Source: Lentibacillus jeotgali (GTDB taxonomy: Bacteria > Bacillota > Bacilli > Bacillales > Amphibacillaceae). Taken from it: a stretch of DNA of 64,000 nucleotides. The stretch is taken from assembly GCF_000224785.1 (NCBI RefSeq), contig NZ_AGAV01000013.1:1-64000 (forward strand), in the 5' to 3' direction. The position numbers and the translations under genes are program-made. The notes under the pieces were generated by a model. It did no database searches, was not told where the DNA came from, and saw nothing but the letters and a program-made list of their open reading frames with translations. Within the stretch, counting starts at the first letter, position 1; each line of letters starts with the position of its first letter. Positions 28,628-36,604 of this stretch are shown here, piece by piece.

Positions 28628-28713
28628 ACCGAATCTTTCTTTAATGTTAGTATACGTATAAACCATCGCTGCGGAAAAATAATGCGCTGGCTTACGCAGA
28701 AACTCATTTCACT

Positions 28714-28798
28714 AAAAAATCCGAACTGATTCGGAATCTAACTGAAGGATTGAATCATCGTTCGGATTTTTCTTTGCCTTAAATACTTTTGTCTCAAG
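28714..28798 (-). repeat. Dispersed repeat, family 1, copy 1 (also a bidirectional terminator)
   Basis: Read on the minus strand this 85-bp segment matches 46743-46826 closely, including a 21-base identical block around AAAAATCCGAACGATGA. Within it AAAAATCCGAAC...GATTC pairs with GAATCATCGTTCGGATTTTT (28714-28771), making a terminator between the converging yneQ and yneR. Confidence 0.75.
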
Positions 28799-28804
28799 CT
28801 CTTT

Positions 28805-29089
28805 CTAGCTGTAGATAAATTTCGGTTCCCTGGTTGTGTCATCAAGCTGAATCGTCAGATCTTTTCCATCGAAATACCATGCATCTTTATTCTCGATAAA
28901 AAACATTATCCCATTGACGTTGCTGGAAGCAAACATATTATCTGGAACATCATAACCGACGCCTAATGAAAATCCTGGGATTTGCCCTCCAAACCCGTAC
29001 CTGACGAAAAAACGCAGATAGGATTGATCATCTATATCAAATTCTTTTTTATACCAATCAGCGGCCTCATGCGTTATACTCAGACTCAA
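28805..29089 (-). CDS. yneR: YneR, HesB/IscA-fold protein without cysteines
   Basis: A 94-residue protein with the HesB/IscA-like fold pattern (ITHEAADWYKKEFDI, RFFVRYGFGGQIPGFSLGVGY). It has no cysteine at all, so unlike IscA it cannot carry an iron-sulfur cluster by thiol ligands. The TTG at 29089 fits the family N-terminus and lies about nine bases after AGGGAGAAG; the GTG at 29098 is too close to that site. It keeps the B. subtilis order yneQ-yneR-plsY, but yidD and folE2 now separate it from plsY. It is bracketed by two different dispersed repeats. Confidence 0.82.
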   Translation of the reverse strand: MSLSITHEAADWYKKEFDIDDQSYLRFFVRYGFGGQIPGFSLGVGYDVPDNMFASSNVNGIMFFIENKDAWYFDGKDLTIQLDDTTREPKFIYS

Positions 29090-29146
29090 TACGATCACTT
29101 CTCCCTAGATATCGTTATCCCGAATATAATGGTCAGAAAACGGCGG

Positions 29147-29230
29147 CTAACTACCCCAAAAATCCTCGATTATGATCAACTAGCATCCAGTGGGAAAGAG
29201 CGACCCACTGAATGAAGTATCACGTTATTT
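29147..29230 (+). repeat. Dispersed hairpin repeat, family 2, copy B
   Basis: Matches copy A at 12941-13022. The central hairpin is perfect here: CAGTGGG (29188-29194) with CCCACTG (29204-29210). It lies between yneR and yidD and touches the yidD stop. Confidence 0.65.
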
Positions 29231-29455
29231 ATCATGTACCCGTTTATCCGGAACTAAATCAACGCCACCCTCATGAAAGGGGTGGCATTTACTGACTCGC
29301 CGGATGGTCAGATATCCGCCTTTAAAGAACCCAAAACGACGAAATGCCTCCAGTCCATACTCTGAACATGTTGGAAAAAATCGGCAGGTTGGTGGTTTAA
29401 ATGGGCTGATCGCTTTTTGATAAAATTTTATCAGGCCGATAAAGATATATTTCAT
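29225..29455 (-). CDS. yidD: YidD, membrane protein insertion efficiency factor
   Basis: A 76-residue protein with the YidD hallmarks: [29 protein letters not shown] and the two-cysteine segment, then [14 protein letters not shown]. It is an amphipathic membrane-associated protein thought to aid YidC-dependent insertion. GGAAGGA precedes the ATG at a rather long distance. It begins 8 bases after folE2 ends and is probably co-transcribed with it; the pairing is not obviously functional. Confidence 0.93.
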   Translation of the reverse strand: MKYIFIGLIKFYQKAISPFKPPTCRFFPTCSEYGLEAFRRFGFFKGGYLTIRRVSKCHPFHEGGVDLVPDKRVHDK

Positions 29456-29463
29456 AATGACGA

Positions 29464-30405
29464 TTATCCTTCCAGATTTTCATCCGTTACCTTGTCATAC
29501 GTAATCGAAGCGACGGCATCATGCATATGAATCGATTCCTCATTCCGGCACTGCACCTGGAACTTGGTGACAAACGGTATTTCATATAAATCCGCGGCAA
29601 CCAGGCGTGCCAGGTCTTCAACAAAGCGCGGGTTTTCATATGCTTGCTCCGTTACCATCTTCTCATCAGGTCGTTTTAAAACAGGGTGTAATCTGGCACT
29701 GGCATTACTTTCGGCTGCTTCCAGCACTAATTCCTTCCAATCTGCGGTGTCATCATCAAAGTCCTCCGCTAGAGATACAGTCATTGTAACTTCTCCGCGC
29801 TGATTATGAGCACTGTATTCACTGATCTCCTTTGAACAGGGACAAAGTGTCGTGATTAGTGAGGACAGTGAAGCATTGACAGTGAATCCTGCGATCTTGT
29901 CATAATTGACCTCGATTGAGACATCCGCATGATTCATGCCGGAAAGCCCCGACTGAGGGCCGCTTCGTTCATAAAACCATGGGAAACTCACCCTAATTTC
30001 GGCATCCTTTTGGTTCAGACGTTCGGCAAGATCTTTCGTAAATGACTTAAGTGTTTTTAAGTTAATGACGAAACCTTTTTGGTGAAATTCCTGAAGCTGT
30101 TCGGTAAAACGGCTCATATTGGTGCCTTTGCTCGATTTATCAATACTGGATGTGAATTCAAATGTTGCGATAGTCGTTTGTGTTTTGGGTTCCATATTGC
30201 TTGTTACGGTAATCGGATGTTTCACATTAGTTATTCCTACCGCATCGAGGTCAAATAAAAAGTCTTTTCGTGTATTCTGTAAATCAGCCATTTTGCTTTT
30301 TTCACTGGGTTTTGTTCTGGGACCGGGCTCGACAGAACCAAATAGTTTATGACGTTCGGCTTTATCCGGTAACTGTTTCTTTGTAATTATCTTAGCTTTG
30401 TCCAT
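29464..30405 (-). CDS. folE2: GTP cyclohydrolase FolE2 (type IB)
   Basis: Metal-dependent enzyme opening folate synthesis from GTP; unlike FolE it can work without zinc and is induced by zinc starvation in B. subtilis. From the ATG at 30405 it has 313 residues. The active-site cysteine lies in [20 protein letters not shown], with the MTVSLAEDF and [13 protein letters not shown] segments following. The start has AAGGGG 14 bases upstream, unusually far, and the frame is open another 14 codons. TATACT/TATGAT elements lie just before the gene; no Zur box was recognised. Confidence 0.95.
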   Translation of the reverse strand: MDKAKIITKKQLPDKAERHKLFGSVEPGPRTKPSEKSKMADLQNTRKDFLFDLDAVGITNVKHPITVTSNMEPKTQTTIATFEFTSSIDKSSKGTNMSRFTEQLQEFHQKGFVINLKTLKSFTKDLAERLNQKDAEIRVSFPWFYERSGPQSGLSGMNHADVSIEVNYDKIAGFTVNASLSSLITTLCPCSKEISEYSAHNQRGEVTMTVSLAEDFDDDTADWKELVLEAAESNASARLHPVLKRPDEKMVTEQAYENPRFVEDLARLVAADLYEIPFVTKFQVQCRNEESIHMHDAVASITYDKVTDENLEG

Positions 30406-30506
30406 AACGATCTGTGACCCCTTCCAATTTGTAGCTGTTACTATCATAGTATACTAAATGTCCAAGTAAAGATTCAATTTATTGGCTTTATGTAATGCTT
30501 CGTGGT

Positions 30507-31088
30507 CTACATCCATTTTATTTTAGGTTCGGTCTTGTTTTTAATCCGTTTTATGTTTTCACGATGACGGTAAAATACAAAGATAGTTAGTGCTGCTGTT
30601 ACGATGACCAGCCCCCAATCCTGGAATATGACGGAAACAATTACTGCAATAACGCCGGTAACCAGGGACGAAAGGGAAACATACTTGGAAAAATACAATG
30701 TGACAAGAAAAGACATAATCATGACTGCGAAAAGTACCGGGTTGATGCCTAGAATTATCCCGCCTGATGTCGCGACAGCTTTACCTCCATTGAATTTTGC
30801 AAATAGCGGGTACGTATGACCAAGAACAGCAAATAATCCGATTCCAAGCCTGAACACTTCCACATCAAAAAACATAGGAAGAGCCGTTGCCAGGGTCCCT
30901 TTAAGAATATCCGCCAATGTTACAATGATACCGGCTTTTACACCTAAAATCCGGAATGTATTCGTAGCGCCGAGATTGCCACTTCCATGCTCTCGGATAT
31001 CTATATTGTAACCGAGCTTGCCAACAATCACGCCTGAGGGGATGGATCCCAATAAATATGCGATAACCGCAAATACTAAAAATTCCAT
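30507..31088 (-). CDS. plsY: Acyl-phosphate:glycerol-3-phosphate acyltransferase PlsY
   Basis: Integral membrane acyltransferase for the first step of phosphatidic acid synthesis. It has about five helices and the three conserved loops: [25 protein letters not shown] and [15 protein letters not shown]. The ATG at 31088 gives 193 residues, equal to the B. subtilis protein; a GTG four codons upstream overlaps its own ribosome site. Corresponds to yneS. It is divergent from the OpuF operon. Confidence 0.95.
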   Translation of the reverse strand: MEFLVFAVIAYLLGSIPSGVIVGKLGYNIDIREHGSGNLGATNTFRILGVKAGIIVTLADILKGTLATALPMFFDVEVFRLGIGLFAVLGHTYPLFAKFNGGKAVATSGGIILGINPVLFAVMIMSFLVTLYFSKYVSLSSLVTGVIAVIVSVIFQDWGLVIVTAALTIFVFYRHRENIKRIKNKTEPKIKWM

Positions 31089-31166
31089 AACGTTTCCCAC
31101 TTTCCAACACTTATTTGGCTTTGTCCCATTTTACCATGAAGTAATGGTTTAAAGAACCTTTATTGA

Positions 31167-31195
31167 TTGTTATGCGGCAAATTCGTTTTTATAAT
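31167..31195 (+). promoter_or_regulatory. Sigma-A promoter of the opuF operon
   Basis: TTGTTA (31167-31172), 17-base spacer, perfect TATAAT (31190-31195), 61 bases before the first gene. Confidence 0.6.
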
Positions 31196-31255
31196 GATTG
31201 TTAAGGGTAATGTGAAATCATGTCGAAATAAAAATTGTGGAAAGGACGAATCTAG

Positions 31256-32323
31256 ATGATCCAATTCAGTGATGTCAAAAAAACCTATCCCGATGGCACA
31301 AAAGCTATCAACGATTTTTCCCTAAAAATCAATGAAGGCGAATTAGTTACATTGATCGGCCCAAGCGGCTGCGGCAAAACAACGACAATGAAAATGATTA
31401 ACCGTCTGATTGAACCGACAGCAGGTACGATATACATAAACGGTACGAATATTAATGATTATAATATTCATGAACTACGCTGGAATATCGGTTATGTTCT
31501 TCAGCAAATCGCGTTGTTTCCCCATATGACCATTGAAGAAAATATTGCAGTCGTCCCCGAAATGAAAAAGTGGAAGCGGAAAGAAATCCGTGAAAGAAGT
31601 GAAGAATTGCTTGAGATGGTAGGTCTCAATTCATCGACTTACATGCATCGCAGACCGAGCGAACTATCAGGCGGGGAACAACAGCGGGTTGGGGTTATCC
31701 GTGCACTGGCCGCTGATCCGGATATTATATTGATGGATGAGCCATTCAGCGCACTGGATCCGATAAGCCGTGAACAATTGCAGCATGATATTAAAAAGCT
31801 GCATCAGGAAATTAGGAAAACGATTGTTTTTGTGACGCATGATATTGACGAGGCGCTGGCACTTGGTGATAAGGTTTGCCTTATGAAAGAGGGGCGGATC
31901 ATTCAAGTAGACACACCCCAGCAATTAGTTTTGCACCCTGAAACGACATTTGTGAAGGATTTTATCGGGGAACGCAAATCACCATGGCAAACAGCGATTG
32001 ATGTTGTAGCCGGTGATGTAGACTCCCGTGTGATAACAAAAGCGGCATATGATAAAGGCGACTACACGGAACAGGGGACATTTATCATCAAGGATGAGGA
32101 TGACAAGTTTGTTTCGGCCCTTGTAAACGGACAGCTGGCTGATGACTTTATAGTGCTTAAAAACAACATGCCGCTTTATAAGGCGACTGATGAATTACAG
32201 AAGGGTCACCAGGAAGTATATCCTGTTTTAAAACAAGACCGGCTTGTCGGAACATTGACTTATAAAGATGTTCTCTCGTATCTCAGACGTGAAACTGCCG
32301 CGAAAGACGGGGTGATCCAGTAA
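31256..32323 (+). CDS. opuFA: Osmolyte ABC transporter ATP-binding subunit, OpuFA type
   Basis: ATPase of a quaternary-amine (glycine betaine/choline-like) ABC importer, 355 residues. Walker A GPSGCGKTTTMKM, signature LSGGEQQRVGVIRAL and Walker B DPDIILMDEPFSALD are clear. The C-terminal 100 residues form CBS-like repeats, typical of osmolyte ATPases. Its stop overlaps the ATG of the next gene by one base. Synteny with plsY and parE shows this operon is inserted between plsY and yneT relative to B. subtilis. Confidence 0.92.
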   Translation: MIQFSDVKKTYPDGTKAINDFSLKINEGELVTLIGPSGCGKTTTMKMINRLIEPTAGTIYINGTNINDYNIHELRWNIGYVLQQIALFPHMTIEENIAVVPEMKKWKRKEIRERSEELLEMVGLNSSTYMHRRPSELSGGEQQRVGVIRALAADPDIILMDEPFSALDPISREQLQHDIKKLHQEIRKTIVFVTHDIDEALALGDKVCLMKEGRIIQVDTPQQLVLHPETTFVKDFIGERKSPWQTAIDVVAGDVDSRVITKAAYDKGDYTEQGTFIIKDEDDKFVSALVNGQLADDFIVLKNNMPLYKATDELQKGHQEVYPVLKQDRLVGTLTYKDVLSYLRRETAAKDGVIQ

Positions 32324-33849
32324 TGGAAGAATTCATTTCCGTTTTTCAGAACAGGCAGGATATGCTGTTGGAAACTATCTGGGAACATTTGCAAGTCTCT
32401 TTGCTGTCATTAATCATTGCGGTTATAATTGCGGTACCTCTTGGACTTATACTGACCAGATATCAGCGGATAGCCGAACCGATTATTGGCCTGTCTGCCA
32501 TTATGCAGACGATTCCGAGTTTGGCTGTTCTGGCATTTTTAATTCCTTTTTTCGGAATCGGCACAACACCTGCCATTATTGCCCTGACAGTATACGGGCT
32601 TTTGCCCATTTTGAGAAACACCTACACCGGGATTAATGAAGTTGAACCGGCTTTAAAAGAGGCAGCTACAGGGATGGGAATGAATTCCGTTAAGCGATTG
32701 ACAAAAGTTGAACTCCCGATTGCCATGCCGGTTATTATGGCAGGCATACGGACCTCTATGGTTCTGATCGTGGGTACAACGACCATCGCCGCTTTAATCG
32801 GCGCCGGTGGCTTAGGCGAGCTTATTCTTTTGGGCATCGACCGCGGAGCAGACTTGAATCTTATTTTACTGGGTGCCATTCCCGCTGCATTACTCGCAAT
32901 TTTTCTGGATTTTGTTTTACGCGGACTTGAGCGGCTTTCCAAACGTGCGGGGTTTAAGTCGCTTATCGCGATGCTTTGTATTGCGGTATTAATTGTTGCA
33001 TCACCATTTTTCTTTTCCCCTGCCAAGCAGGCTGATCTGACAATAGGTGGTAAACTCGGCTCTGAACCGGCCATTCTGATTAACATGTACAAGCTTCTGA
33101 TTGAGGAAGAAACCGATTTGTCGGTTGAGCTAGAGCCCGGCCTGGGAAAAACAGCATTCGTTTTCAGTGCATTAAAAAACGGGAGTATTGATATTTATCC
33201 TGAATTCACTGGTACAGCGATCGTTACGCATTTAGAACAGGAAGCTGAAAGTAATAAAAAAAGTGAAGTCTATGAGCAGGCAAGACAGGGAATGCAGGAA
33301 CAATATGGTATGGTTATGTTAGAACCGATGGCATTCAACAATACCTATGCTGTTGTGACAAAACAGGAATTGGCTGAAGAGCATAATCTCGAATCAATCG
33401 GTGATTTAAAGCGGATTGAGAATGATATTACCGCGGGCTTCACACTGGAATTCAAAGACCGGTATGATGGTTATGTTGGTATGCAGGACCTTTATAATCT
33501 GGAGCTCGCCAATGTCCGGACAATGGAGCCGGGGATTCGGCAGGATGCACTGGCAAATGGTGAAGTTGATGTTATAGACGCCTATGCAACAGACAGTTAC
33601 ATGGTTGAAATGAACCTGGTAACACTGAATGATCCGAAAAATCTATTCCCGCCATATCAGGGTGCACCGCTGATGCGTGAGGATACATTGGAGAAATACC
33701 CTGAGCTGGAAGGCATATTGAATCAGCTCGGCGGCAAAATAACGGATGAACAGATGCGTCAGATGAATTATCAAGTTGATTATGAAAATCGGGATCCTGC
33801 AGATGTTGCCCGTGAGTTTCTGAAGGAAGAAGGTTTGCTCGAAGACTAA
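32323..33849 (+). CDS. opuFB: Fused permease/substrate-binding subunit of an osmolyte ABC transporter, OpuFB type
   Basis: A 508-residue fusion. Residues about 1-225 are the permease with five to six helices and the EAA-type loop TGMGMNSVKRLTKVELPIA. After a further helix (LIAMLCIAVLIVASPFFF) comes the extracytoplasmic binding domain from about residue 240: LTIGGKLGSEPAILINMY, LEPGLGKTAFVFSALKNG, YPEFTGTA. This two-gene layout is that of OpuF, known to import compatible solutes such as glycine betaine in some Bacillus. Consistent with a salt-tolerant habit; exact substrate not deducible. Confidence 0.92.
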   Translation: MEEFISVFQNRQDMLLETIWEHLQVSLLSLIIAVIIAVPLGLILTRYQRIAEPIIGLSAIMQTIPSLAVLAFLIPFFGIGTTPAIIALTVYGLLPILRNTYTGINEVEPALKEAATGMGMNSVKRLTKVELPIAMPVIMAGIRTSMVLIVGTTTIAALIGAGGLGELILLGIDRGADLNLILLGAIPAALLAIFLDFVLRGLERLSKRAGFKSLIAMLCIAVLIVASPFFFSPAKQADLTIGGKLGSEPAILINMYKLLIEEETDLSVELEPGLGKTAFVFSALKNGSIDIYPEFTGTAIVTHLEQEAESNKKSEVYEQARQGMQEQYGMVMLEPMAFNNTYAVVTKQELAEEHNLESIGDLKRIENDITAGFTLEFKDRYDGYVGMQDLYNLELANVRTMEPGIRQDALANGEVDVIDAYATDSYMVEMNLVTLNDPKNLFPPYQGAPLMREDTLEKYPELEGILNQLGGKITDEQMRQMNYQVDYENRDPADVAREFLKEEGLLED

Positions 33850-33863
33850 AGGAGGATTAACGA

Positions 33864-34277
33864 ATGACGTGGGAAAATCCATCAAATGAGGCTGTAAAGG
33901 AGATTTTGGAATCAGCAAAAACAATTGCAGTTGTAGGCTTGTCTGATAATACCGAACGCACGTCCTATCAAATTTCAAAAATTATGCAGGAACAGGGATA
34001 TACAATCATCCCGGTAAACCCCAAAGTCGATGAAGTACTGGGGGAGAAGGCATATGACACACTGACAGAGATCGAGGAAAACATTGACATTATTAATGTG
34101 TTCCGGCGCTCCGAATTTCTGCCGGCAATCGCAAAAGAAGCGGCACAGACCGATTGCCGCGTATTCTGGGCTCAGCAGGGCCTTGTCAGTCAGGAGGCAT
34201 ATGGTTATCTGCAGGAGCGCGAATTTACTGTTATAATGGATATGTGTATTAAGGTTGCTCACTCAGTCCTCGTCTGA
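33864..34277 (+). CDS. yneT: YneT, CoA-binding domain protein
   Basis: A 137-residue Rossmann-fold CoA-binding protein (YccU family). Seen are TIAVVGLSDNTERTSYQISK near residue 15, the GYTIIPVNPKVDEVLGEKAY block and VFWAQQGLVSQEAY. AAAGGAGG precedes the ATG. Precedes parE as in B. subtilis. Function unknown. Confidence 0.9.
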   Translation: MTWENPSNEAVKEILESAKTIAVVGLSDNTERTSYQISKIMQEQGYTIIPVNPKVDEVLGEKAYDTLTEIEENIDIINVFRRSEFLPAIAKEAAQTDCRVFWAQQGLVSQEAYGYLQEREFTVIMDMCIKVAHSVLV

Positions 34278-34294
34278 TGTTTATAAAAATTACG

Positions 34295-34323
34295 GAATGG
34301 CCTTTCATGGTCATTCTTTTTTT
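34295..34323 (+). terminator. Terminator after yneT
   Basis: GAATGGCC (34295-34302) pairs with GGTCATTC (34309-34316), one G-T pair, followed by seven T residues. Confidence 0.82.
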
Positions 34324-34348
34324 GGCAGTTAAGAAGGTATAAATACTT

Positions 34349-34465
34349 TCTTACTGCATAAGTGCAACTAAGGCTTTCGCCATAAAAGCTTGGCGATAAG
34401 CCAAGTTTTCTAAGCGACAAGCCGGGATTTCAAATATTAAGTTGAAATTATAGTATACTAATAAG
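34349..34465 (+). repeat. Hairpin-rich intergenic element before parE
   Basis: The 323-base gap between yneT and parE holds, after the yneT terminator, a set of overlapping hairpins. CTTGGC-GATAA-GCCAAG followed by TTTTC (34389-34409) looks like a terminator, while GGCTTTCGCC (34372-34381) can instead pair with GGCGATAAGCC (34392-34402). A third stem ATTTCAA/TTGAAAT follows at about 34428-34449. It looks like the short dispersed elements of Bacillaceae, but only one copy is in the window. TATAAT at 34487-34492 is a possible parE -10 with no clear -35. Confidence 0.45.
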
Positions 34466-34600
34466 CGTGTTTTAAGGTAATATAGGTATAATTCAATCAA
34501 AATTACGGAAGGTATTTTACATTTGGAAACGTTTGTTCTATTATTGAAATTATCATAGGAGAACATGTATCCTTATAAAGAAAGAGAGGAGACGGGCTGC

Positions 34601-36556
34601 ATGGCTAAAGAGTCTTTACAATATACGGATGATTCGATTCAAGTACTGGAAGGTCTTGATGCAGTAAGAAAAAGACCCGGGATGTATATAGGCAGTACTG
34701 ATCAGCGAGGATTACACCATCTTGTCTTTGAGATTGTGGATAATGCCGTCGATGAGGCACTGGCCGGGTATGGATCCGTTATTAAAGTAACCATTCATGA
34801 GGATAACAGTATTTCCGTGGAAGATTCGGGACGCGGAATTCCAACAGGGGTCCACTCCAGCGGCAAACCAACAACAGAGGTGATTTTTACTGTCTTGCAT
34901 GCCGGCGGAAAGTTTGGACAGGGCGGCTATAAAACGAGCGGTGGACTGCACGGCGTAGGTGCATCTGTTGTCAATGGACTATCTGAGTGGCTGGAGGTAA
35001 CCATTTTCCGCGATGGTCATAAATATCATCAGCGATTTGAAAATGGCGGCAAACCTGTCAGCTCCCTGGAAAAGGTGGGGAAAACCAGTAAAAAAGGAAC
35101 GGTCATTCATTTTAAACCGGATCCTGCCATTTTCACGGTAACCGATTATAATTTTGAGACGTTATCTGAACGGTTAAGAGAGGCAGCATTCTTATTAAAA
35201 GGGTTAAAAATCCAATTAACGGATGAGCGAAATGCGTTAAAAGAAGCGTACCAATTTCCGGATGGTCTGGAGTCGTTTGTGACATATCTGAATGAAGAAA
35301 AAGATACGTTGCATCCGGTTGTTTCGTTCGAAGGAGAGCAGCAGGGCATTGAGGTTGACTTTGCCTTTCAGTTTAATGATGGGTTCGCTGAAAGCATCCT
35401 GTCGTTTGTGAATCATGTGCGGACAAAGGATGGCGGAACGCATGAATCAGGTGCACGTACTGCTGTTACCCGAATTTTTAATGATTACGCCAGAAGAAAT
35501 ACATACCTTAAAGACAAGGATAAAAATCTGGAAGGATCAGATATCCGGGAAGGGTTCACGGCCATCATATCGGTGCGTATTCCGGAAGAAATGCTGCAAT
35601 TTGAGGGGCAGACAAAAGATAAGCTTGGGACACCAGAAGCACGCTCTGTTGTCGATTCTGTCGTATCTGAAAAACTGTCCTACTTCCTTGAGGAGAATCC
35701 GGATGCTGCCGGAATGCTGATCCGTAAAGCAATGAAAGCTAAAGAAGCTCGCGAAGCTGCAAGGAAAGCAAGAGAAGAATCGAGGTCCGGCAAAAAGAAG
35801 AAGCGAAAAGATACGTTATTAAGCGGTAAACTGACGCCAGCACAATCGAAAAATCCGAAGAAAAATGAGCTGTATCTTGTGGAGGGTGATTCTGCAGGAG
35901 GTTCAGCCAAGCAAGGACGTGATCGTAAATTTCAGGCAATATTGCCGTTGCGTGGAAAAGTTATCAATACCGAAAAAGCTAAGATTCAGGACATTTTAAA
36001 AAATGAAGAAATTTCCACAATCATTCATACCATCGGTGCGGGTGTCGGCGGTGATTTTGACTTAAAAGATTCGCAATATGATAAGATTGTCATTATGACC
36101 GATGCTGACACGGATGGCGCTCATATCCAGGTATTGCTTTTGACCTTTTTCTACCGATATATGCGGCCGCTCGTTGAAGCAGGGATGGTTTATATCGCCC
36201 TGCCACCGCTTTATAAAATAACCAAAGGGAAAGGCCAAAAAGCGAAAACCGTGTACGCATGGAATGATGATGAAATGAAAAAGACAATTGAGGAATTCAA
36301 AAATGGTTATATCATTCAACGCTACAAAGGCCTTGGTGAAATGAATGCCGATCAGCTGTGGGAAACGACAATGGACCCGGAAACGAGAACGCTGATTAGG
36401 GTGACGATTGATGACCTGGCCCGTGCTGAAAGACGCGTAACGACATTAATGGGCGATAAAGTGGAACCGCGGAGAAAATGGATTGAAGGCCATGTTGAAT
36501 TCGGGATGGCTGATGATGCAAATATATTGGAAAACGATAAAATCCAATCGCAATAG
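34601..36556 (+). CDS. parE: DNA topoisomerase IV subunit B
   Basis: ATPase subunit of topoisomerase IV, which decatenates daughter chromosomes. GHKL motifs EIVDNAVDEALAGYG and DSGRGIPTG are in the N-terminal 90 residues; the TOPRIM domain begins at LYLVEGDSAGGSAKQGRDR (about 425) and includes DADTDGAHIQ. The ATG at 34601 follows GAGAGGAG and gives 651 residues; the frame starts 12 codons earlier without a site. parE rather than gyrB because of the neighbouring yneT and parC, and the GSTDQRGLHH form of the start. Confidence 0.96.
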   Translation: MAKESLQYTDDSIQVLEGLDAVRKRPGMYIGSTDQRGLHHLVFEIVDNAVDEALAGYGSVIKVTIHEDNSISVEDSGRGIPTGVHSSGKPTTEVIFTVLHAGGKFGQGGYKTSGGLHGVGASVVNGLSEWLEVTIFRDGHKYHQRFENGGKPVSSLEKVGKTSKKGTVIHFKPDPAIFTVTDYNFETLSERLREAAFLLKGLKIQLTDERNALKEAYQFPDGLESFVTYLNEEKDTLHPVVSFEGEQQGIEVDFAFQFNDGFAESILSFVNHVRTKDGGTHESGARTAVTRIFNDYARRNTYLKDKDKNLEGSDIREGFTAIISVRIPEEMLQFEGQTKDKLGTPEARSVVDSVVSEKLSYFLEENPDAAGMLIRKAMKAKEAREAARKAREESRSGKKKKRKDTLLSGKLTPAQSKNPKKNELYLVEGDSAGGSAKQGRDRKFQAILPLRGKVINTEKAKIQDILKNEEISTIIHTIGAGVGGDFDLKDSQYDKIVIMTDADTDGAHIQVLLLTFFYRYMRPLVEAGMVYIALPPLYKITKGKGQKAKTVYAWNDDEMKKTIEEFKNGYIIQRYKGLGEMNADQLWETTMDPETRTLIRVTIDDLARAERRVTTLMGDKVEPRRKWIEGHVEFGMADDANILENDKIQSQ

Positions 36557-36604
36557 CAAACTTGTTCGGAGACATGATGCAACGCCGTTATAGGGGGAAT
36601 TGGT

